Below are positions 43,001-52,000 of a DNA stretch of 64,000 nt, one piece after another. A program made the position numbers and the translations under genes. Origin of the DNA: Sphaerolaimus hirsutus (lineage: Eukaryota; Nematoda; Chromadorea; Monhysterida; Sphaerolaimidae). The DNA is taken from the NCBI GenBank assembly GCA_964036195.1, contig OZ038456.1:5580001-5644000 (forward strand). Reading direction: 5' to 3'. The notes beneath the pieces were generated by a model. It searched no databases. It saw nothing but the letters and a program-made list of their open reading frames with translations, and was not told the DNA's origin. The first letter of the stretch is position 1, and every line of letters starts with the position of its first letter.

Positions 43001-46000
43001 ATCAACTTCTCATGCTGGTCTCTGACGATCAGCTGAGTCACTGTAGCCGTTGCTGGCAACAGTATGAGTGGCACTGTAACCTCCTGTGGGTCTGTATGCT
43101 CCATCCTGCCGTGGCACTTCAGGATTCCATCCTGATGCATTTGCACATTGAGCCATTTGATCAACTGCTGGTCTGCAGCTGCTTTCTTACCATCCTGGCT
43201 GCCTTTGCTATGGCCTGTTGCCAGAATCTCTGCCACTCTTTTGTAATGATTTTGTTGCGTCACTTTGATCCAATATTTCAACGCAATCTCTCTCTCTTCA
43301 ATACTGATAATTCCCTGTGGTTTTATTGTACCACAGATACTTTTCATGATTTCTGACAATCCATTCTGACTGTCATTTTTGCTGCACTTTTCGTGCATCT
43401 GTCGCACAAATCTCATCACGTATACTGTTGCATCCAGTAACTTTGTCAGTGACGAGAATCTCTGAATCTCAATTCCCAATGGATTGCTTTGTTTGCTTTC
43501 ATCAGCTTGCTCATTGCTGGCATCTGGGTCACTGACCACTTGCTGTGTGGCGCCCAGGTAAATTGGACTGGCTTTTGGGAACTTGAGCTCTTCTCTCTTG
43601 ATTTCTGCCATTACTTCTGGCGTGACTGGCTCCACTTTCGGCTCTGGCCATTCTCCAGTCATTAGCCATTCTGGCCCCTTCCACCACAGGTTACTGCCTT
43701 CCAACTCTGACATATTCATGCCTCTTGTGGCCATGTCAGCTGGGTTTTCCAGTCCTGCGATGTGTCTGATGTGCATGTTCTCTGTCTCGCTCTGAATTTT
43801 CCTGATTTCATCCAATCTGTTCTTGACAAAACATGCCAGTGGCTTCGCTGTTGTTAGCCACTTCAGACAACAGGTTGAATCTGACCATACAACTGTTTGA
43901 CTGAATTTGACGTCCTTGAGCTCTCTGTGAATAAACTTTGACATTCTGCTGCCGATCAACATTGCTAACAATTCCAGCCGTGGAATTGTCACTTCTGGTT
44001 TCTTTGGAGCTAGTCTCAATCTGGAGTACAGCAGGCTTGACGTGCCGCTGTCATTTTCTGTTTTCTGGCATATGTATGCCGCTGCGCTGTATGCCATTGC
44101 TGAGGCATCGACGAAGATGTGCAGTTGTGCATCTGCACCACTCTGATAATTCAGATTTCTGTTGAACTTGATCTGTCCAACCTTAAGCAATTCCGTCTCT
44201 AATTGCTGCCAAATTGCTGTCTGTTCCTCAGACAGGGGTGAATCCCACTCTTTGGCACTTGGTCCTGAATGCCATAACGTTTGCAAAAATCTCTTTGCTG
44301 GCAGTAGGACAGGACTAACGAGTCCCATTGGATCAAAACATCCCGCAGTCACCTTTGCAACTGTCCTTTTCGTGGGAAGTTTGATTTTCTGGTCAGTTTC
44401 TAATAACTGTGATTGTTGAACTGTCTTTGGCGTTTTCAGCCACATCTGGTCGCTCTCTGTGTCCCATTTCATTCCTAGGACTGTTGTGACAATTTCCTTG
44501 GCTACATCTGACTCTGCCAATTGCCAAGTAAAGCTCTTATTGTTGCTGTTCCATTCTCTCAGATTCATCTGTGCCTCTGTGAACAGCACTTTGGATTCCT
44601 GGTACAATTCGATTGCTTTCTGCTCTGTGTCCACACTGAGGATCAAATTATCCACATACAGATTTTCATCGATCAATTTTGCATTTTCTGTGCCAGCTTG
44701 ATTCAGGTGGTATCTGACTGTCAGCGCCAGCAGCGCTGGGCTGCAGATTATACCAAATGGCACTCTGGCAAATCTGTAAATCTGAATGTTGTCCTCCATA
44801 GATGGTTTCGTGGGATCCTTGTACCACAGAAATCTTGTCACATCTCTGTCACTGTCCTGCAGACTGATCTGTAGAAACGCTTTCTCTATGTCTGCGACCA
44901 GTGCAATTTCATGCAATCGGAATCGCATCAGCATCCCTACCAGCTGTGGTAGTATAACTGGACCGCGATACATGCACTCATTCAAGCTTGGCATGCCTGG
45001 CGGTTTCGCTGAGGCATCATATACCTCTCTGACCTTTGTGGTAGTTTTCTCTGGCGTTATCACTGGTTGATGAGGCAATATATGGAACTTTCTGCCATCC
45101 ATAATATCCTCTTGGACTTTCTCAATCACTCCTTGCTCCTCTTGTGCTTTCATGATTGCCTGAATTTTCTCCAGTAATTCTGGGTCTCTCTTGAGCCTGT
45201 TGGTGAGGTATCTGAACCTCTTGAACGCCATTGCTTTGTTATCTGGGAGTTCATGCAAATTTGGCTTGTACATGAACTTTACAGAGTACCGTCCATCTGG
45301 GTTTCTCTGTACACTCTCATTGAATTGCTTTATGGCCTCATCATCCTCGACGAGGTCTGGCTGGTCCATTATGCCAATGGTATCCAGTCTGTCCATGTCT
45401 TTGACATTCGGTACAGGAGCAATTGACAACGGTGCTTCCTCGTACCACTTTTCTCTCTGAATTTGATGCACAATTGTGTTGACAACCACTGGATATGCAC
45501 CATCCGTGGTCCATTGATTTCTGTTGCTCGTCAGCTGCCCACCTCCCATCAGCAATCCCAATTCTGATGGAATGACATACAATCCTGACGGAAGTCTGGT
45601 GGTGCTGGTGTTTCTGGACATCAAGTCCCAGAAATAATTCAAGCCCACTATAATGTCTGGCTTGAACTTGCACTCTGTCCCTTTGTCCTTGGGAATTCTG
45701 TCTGCAAAGTAACTCTCATCCGGGAAGTACTTCTGCAGATACTTTTCGTCCTGTTCTGACACAGGCACTTTGACTTGTTCTGTGGTCAACGTCGGGACCA
45801 CATCAGCCACCATATCAACTTTCTGGCCATTTCTGAGCCGCATTCTAAATTCCACTTGCTGTACCACTTTATAGTGCGGCTTTTCATTTCCGAATGTGTA
45901 CACCTGGATGTGGTGTTCACCTGTACTCTTCAAATTAAGTTTCTTGGCCACTTTCTCTGACATGTACGTTCCCTGGGATCCTGTGTCCAAGAACGCTTGA

Positions 46001-49000
46001 ATCTGTAGTGGTGGCTGTTCAGGCTCCATCTCTGTATCCACTTCTGAAGCCTCAATCACGGTTCTGGCTGTCATCAACATTGACATGTTCCTGTTTACTG
46101 ACAGGTTCACTGACGTATTCTGTTGCTTTGTATTTGGTTCTGTAACCACTGTGCTGGATATAGTTTCTGTCTCTACCATTTCTGGTCCAGCTTCTTCCAC
46201 AGTGACACAATTCACTGTAGCCTTTCTCTGTTGGCTCTGTGCTGGTCGACCGGCCGTCGGCACGGACTTTCTGCCATTGTTTGCTGATTGCTGGCCATTT
46301 TGTTGACCATTCGCTCTGAACGCTGGAATTTGCCGTCCAGCGTTTCCATTGCTATTGTCACCAAATTTCTCTGGGCACACCGCAGTGTGGTGCCTATTGG
46401 ACTTGCAATAGAAGCAACTTCTTGTAAATTGACATTGATTCATGTAATGCCCTTTCTGCAGGCATCTCAGGCATCGCTCTGCCTTTGACAAAATCACTCT
46501 CCTTTCTCTGGCAGTTTTGAACTTTGGACACTTATCATTAAAGTGTAATTGCTGTGTGTCATTGCAGAACACACACGGCCTCCCAGGATTCATGAATCCA
46601 GCCTGTGGTGCACTCTGTCCATTCTGGATCACAGACATGCTCCCTGTGCTGGTCCTTGGGTTCTCTGGCCCTCTGAATCGGTTCCCATTGCCTTGAAACC
46701 GATTATTGAATTGCTGTGCGCGGGGATTATTCCCGAATCCCCGGCACGATTGCTGAACTGGTGCCTCAGTTTGCTGTGCGTGCTGTACAGCCTCACTGAG
46801 CGCTAGCTGCTTGCCAAACAGCTTTCTGAAATTTTCCACCGTCAAGGCTTCCTCAGTTCCCTGTTCCTTCTGGATTTCTCTGAGAACCTCGGGTGGCACT
46901 TTCTGTTGCAGCTGGCTCAACAGCATTGGATGTTCCACTGATTCACCCAGTGACTCCAACTGCTGGAGCAGCCTTTCAATTGCATCAAACAAAATTCTCA
47001 TATCCTGACAGGTATTCCTGGCCTGTCGCAACTTCATGATATTACTCATCAGCGTGTTTCTGACCACAACTGGCTGGTCATATCTCTTCTTGAGCATTGC
47101 AATTGCGGGTGCATAATTCTCTGCGGTCACACTCAATCCACTGATCATGCCAAATGCTGAGCCTTTCAGCAAGCTCCTCAAGTATGAAAACTTGGAAATG
47201 TCCTCCAAATCTGTCCGATTGTGAATGTGGGATTCGAACATTTGCCACCATGATCGAAATTTGACAATTTCCCCAGTAAACTGTTCCACTTCCAGTTTTT
47301 GTAATTTGACGCTCTTTGCTGTGGTTGCATTGGTTGAACTGGCCCCCGGAGCAGCTCCCTGAGCTGTCAGAGCCATCTGGGCAGCCATCTGCTGTATGAA
47401 TGCTGTATTGACTTCATACATGGTATTTCCGCTCTGTTGCTGGATCATGTCTTGCAACTCTTCGATGTATACATTCATGGCTGCCATTTTCTGTGTCACC
47501 AAGTCTGACATATTTGCATATTCCTCATATGAGTCTTGGTATATCTTCTGTTCTTGTTCCAACTGGTCGGGTTCGTCAATGTCCTTGACGATGTCCCTCC
47601 ATGCGTCAAATTGAGTTCTCACTGCAGTCATTGCACTTTCCAATTTTGCACCCTCCTGTTTGATAGTTGCAATCACTCTTCTCATCTCTGTTCTCTTATC
47701 TTCCTTTGATGCTTCCGCAAATAGCTCCAGGTCATACTTGGCAAATTCTCTTGCCAATCTACTTTCCACCCTGTGCTTTGCTGGCCCCAGGGTCTTTCTG
47801 ATGTGACCTGTTGGCGAAACCATTTTTGCTGATGAATTTTTCCTTCACTGTTTCTTTTTATAGTGCGTCGCCTGTGACGCTTGTGACGCTTCTCTGCGTC
47901 TTTCTGTGCAGTGCTCTGTGCACCACGGATTTGTTGTGCCACGCACAATACCAATGCAGTCCTACAGGCCCCTGACGTGTTCTCACGCGTTGACCTTTAC
48001 TGCACTGGCACCAGGTGTGTTCCTAAAGCCCCTGACGTGATTGTTTACACGCGTTGACTTCAACACACCGGTCAAATCCACCTGGACAATAAACAATTTA
48101 TTTGCCCAGCAGTGTGCGCCCAAGGAGGGTCCGTACACACTCTTTCTAAGCGCTCTGGCGCTCTTTCTGGCACGCCTGTGTGCCTTGTGACCACGCCGGC
48201 CACTTGCTTTCCTGAGCGGCTCCTGTGCCGCTGTGCGCAGTGCTGCGCTTGCCGTGTCACCTGTGACACGTTTCTGTGCACTCTGGTGCACTTTCTGATT
48301 CTGGGCAGTGTTTCTGTACACTGCTCTGCAATTGCGCCTGTGCAATGCAGAATTTCTGGCACTTTTATGCTGTCTGATCTGATGGTACCGAGCAGGCACA
48401 GCGTGTATATTTGATGGGAGCTCCGCAAAGCCCCTACACGCTACCAAGTATCCTAATACTTGGTTTTCAAATCCACTCTCTGTCAGCTACAGCCCTCTGT
48501 CAGCTACAGCCCTTTGTACACTGATACCCCTACTTTTGCACTTCCGAGGTATGAGTCCACTCTTACCCAGTGGAGCGAGGGACCTCCGCGAATGCCCAAA
48601 AACAGCCCTTTGACTAGCGTGGCTCTGTGGCGATCCTGTCTCCGTCAGGTCACCCTCCCTTGGCATAGGAAGGACGTGCGAGCGGTCACTGGCGTCCGGA
48701 TGACCAGGAGCGTCCAGCGAAAGTTTGACCACCGTCCGACAATGACTCCTTGTCAAATGCCGGTGCCGCCCAGCGTCTAGCACCTTGCCAGAACACTGGT
48801 GAAAGCTGCCTGAAATCCTGACAGGCTTGTCAGAACTCCAGTGTCCTCCGCGCGTGAGCGTAGAACCGCTCCCAGGATGTAGACAGGAGTGCCGTGACTT
48901 TGGCACAATGCTGTCTGCAAATCAACAGCCAACGCTCAGCCAAGGCCAATTGATGTTCAGCAGGACTTTTGAAGTTCTGCCAACTGCCGCACAATGTCCG

Positions 49001-52000
49001 TTCCGGCTTGGTGATAGCACAATGTCATGCAATCACCCTGCTCGCTGCGCCATGTGATGAAGCCACCGAAGTCAGCGTCTTCTACCACCGAATCCAGCAG
49101 CTCCAAGACCGTAGTGAGAAACGGCCTTTAGAGTGGTTGATTTCCCGTTGTAGCCGAACGTCCACTTGTCGACAGCCAAGTTGAGTTTATTTCGTAGTTG
49201 CGTGTTGAAAGGGGTTCAATATTGTTTCAGGTACTTTATTTGATCAGATACAGCCACATATAAAAGCGCAAAGCCTAGCGAGCTTCCTAGTCGAAGTTTC
49301 TATCGCTAGCTTATTTTCGTTCAGAAGCTTGGGGTCCGCAGACTGAAGTAAAAACTCTCAAAGTAGCTAAGACACGGAAATCACGTATAGAAAAACAGCT
49401 ACAGTAATTTCCTAATACAAATGCACAAATAAGACATAAATGCAGCAAATAAACACATTTAGCCGAAACAGTTGCCTTATACTGCGCGTGCGTACATTCA
49501 AATAATTATGGTAAAGAAATACCAGGTACAAATTGGGCTAATGGAAAAACTATTAATCTTGAGGCGCGAAGTCGGCAAACTCGGCCGATTTACTAATTTG
49601 CTTCAATTTGTCAGAAAACATTGACGCACATTGGAACTAATATGATAGGGTTGGGAAATCTAAATAGCAGTGCAAATGTTCCTAATGACGTAAATAGAAC
49701 AGGGTATATTCAACATAATAATAATAATCACTTCCTGGAAACGTATGTTGAATAAACAGTAAACTGGGACTTATTCGGGGTAAATGGGTGTTGTAATTGA
49801 GCAGAGTCTTTAATATATTTGATTGAGCGGGGTATTATAATTATTAAGTAAATATAAATAGTTGTGAGCGAGGTTATGACAATTATGCCTATGCGAAGGG
49901 CTTTGTACAGTAAATGCTAGTTACACACAGGGCACCATTTCTCTATTAGGACGCTAGCCTAGATAATTACGCAGCACGTAAATATTTACAAGTTTTGACT
50001 TTTGTAAATTGCAAGTAAACTATGCAAATGTATATATAATCATGATCAGAAAATTACGGCGAGTTGAATGAGCCTAATTTCATGTTAATACACCTAATAA
50101 TAACTTATTTGACTTTTTAACCTAAATATTTCACATAAACATATCTATTAATCATAAAACACTTTCCTAATTAAATATTCTCCATGGATAAATAATATAG
50201 TGCAGGAAATATAATTTGATATTTTGCGTGGTAAATAAATATAGTGCATGAAAAGTAAATTAGTGCAAATAAGTAAATGTGCGAATATGAGCCTAATTAT
50301 CAATTCTCTGTATTTCTTTATCCATCCATTTTGCCACGGTCAGCACACTTTCCTGCTTTGAAATGTTTATTTTGACATATTTTACATTTTACGGGTTTAC
50401 ATTCCTGCATCTTTTTCTGGGTAAAACCTTCAACTTTTCATCTACACATACCCACTCATTAGTGTCAGAGGGCAGAAACGTTGCCAGAACAAGGACCCCC
50501 CAATTCTCACATTGGAGACCCCTGGGCACTAGGGTGCACCGTTTCAAATTCTAGCCGTTTCAAATGCTATGAAAAAGCACACTTCAAATGCTGAAATGCA
50601 CTGTTTCAAATGCTACTGTGCTACAGTTCAAATGCCATCATGTCATTTTGTCATACCACTCATTTTACACACTTCAAATGCCATTTGGTGCTATACTTCA
50701 AATGCTGATTGATTTTTGTTTCATACCTTTTTTACACGTTTCAAATGCTGCATTTCTCCTTATACCTCAAATGCTCATTCCTTTTTGTTTCATTCATATC
50801 TTTACATGTTTTATATGCTACATTTTACCAGGTGTGCATTAATAGCAATTAGGTAACAATGTGCAATATGTGCAATATGGTGCCATCTGTGAGCTTTTGC
50901 GTCAGAAAATCCTTTGAAGGCTTTAATCCACTTGAGTTGGGAAGTTTGGTGCACATATGGTAGCGAAATGAAGTTGAAATGAGAAAGTACAGCCAGTTGA
51001 ACAATTTGTTAACTCAGTCAGTTAGTCAGAGAGTAAAAATTGGATAGTAAAGTAAAATGTCAAATGGCTAGTAAAGAGTAATGTTAAATGTTTACTTTAC
51101 TTTTCAATTTTATTACTTTACAATTTTTACTCTACTTTTCAATTTTTACTCTACTTTTTATGTTCGTTTTTAATTTTTACATTCACCATTGACACATTTT
51201 TTACATTTACTATTGACACATTTTTTACATTGACTTTTGACACATTTTTTACATTCACACTATTGATACTATTATGCATATTTTCGCCACGCATTTGTCG
51301 TTTACATTTGATATTTATTTATGTATGGCATGGGAAGTAAAGCTTCTGTACAGCATTTGAAGCGTGCAAAAAATTAGTGTGAAACAAAAATGATTTGGCA
51401 TTTGAACTGTAGCGCTACAGCATATTTAGCGATACAGAATGGTATTTGAAGTGTAGCATTTGTTGAGCATGAGAGGATTTTATGCTGGCATTTGAAGTGA
51501 TGCTAATTGTCATTTGAAGTGAAGCTTTTTGGCAGCATTTGAAACGACCAGCATGTGAAGTGGTCCGGCCTCCTGGGCACCGGATGCCATTTTTCAGATT
51601 GTGCCAAGGCGCCAACTAGCCATGGCTCTTGAACCCTTTTGCACTTGGCACCATGGTTTCACAGGGTGCGAGCGATGGTACCATCACTGCCGGGCGACAT
51701 TTTTGGGCCCACACACACTAGTTGACATCGACACCAAACCAAATGGCAACTGGTTCTGATCCCAATGCAAGCTGTTCTGTTCAAATGCAAGACTTGAATT
51801 GGGATCGGAACCAGTTGACATTTGGTGTCGATGTCAACTAGTGTGTGTGGGGTATTTTTGACACTTTTCCATGACTAATTGAAAGTGGGGAATAAAAGTG
51901 GATCGAATAAAATTGAGAATTTTGAATTGTGTCTATCGGATCAACACCAGCATAATTTTCAACAATCCACATTTTCAACATTTTCAACATTATGTACATA

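Larger units (their letters stand above)
37784..50347 (-). mobile_element. Full-length BEL/Pao LTR retroelement
   Basis: A 12,564-bp insertion in minus orientation inside a DEG/ENaC intron. Bounded by 1,295-bp LTRs (TG...CA) and a perfect 5-bp target duplication, ctttc (37779-37783 and 50348-50352). The single ORF is intact and the LTRs differ at only three positions seen by eye. Family assignment rests on the order protease, RT, RNase H, integrase and on DUF1759/DUF5641-like flanking regions. An envelope-like segment follows the integrase. Confidence 0.97.

Noticed and set aside
41044..46806. Dozens of plus-strand open frames across the retroelement
   Set aside because: All are antisense shadows of the 2,900-residue minus-strand ORF; none has its own start context or domain.
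48072..48906. Overlapping open frames in the retroelement leader
   Set aside because: They lie between the LTR and the gag start, on both strands, without conserved motifs.
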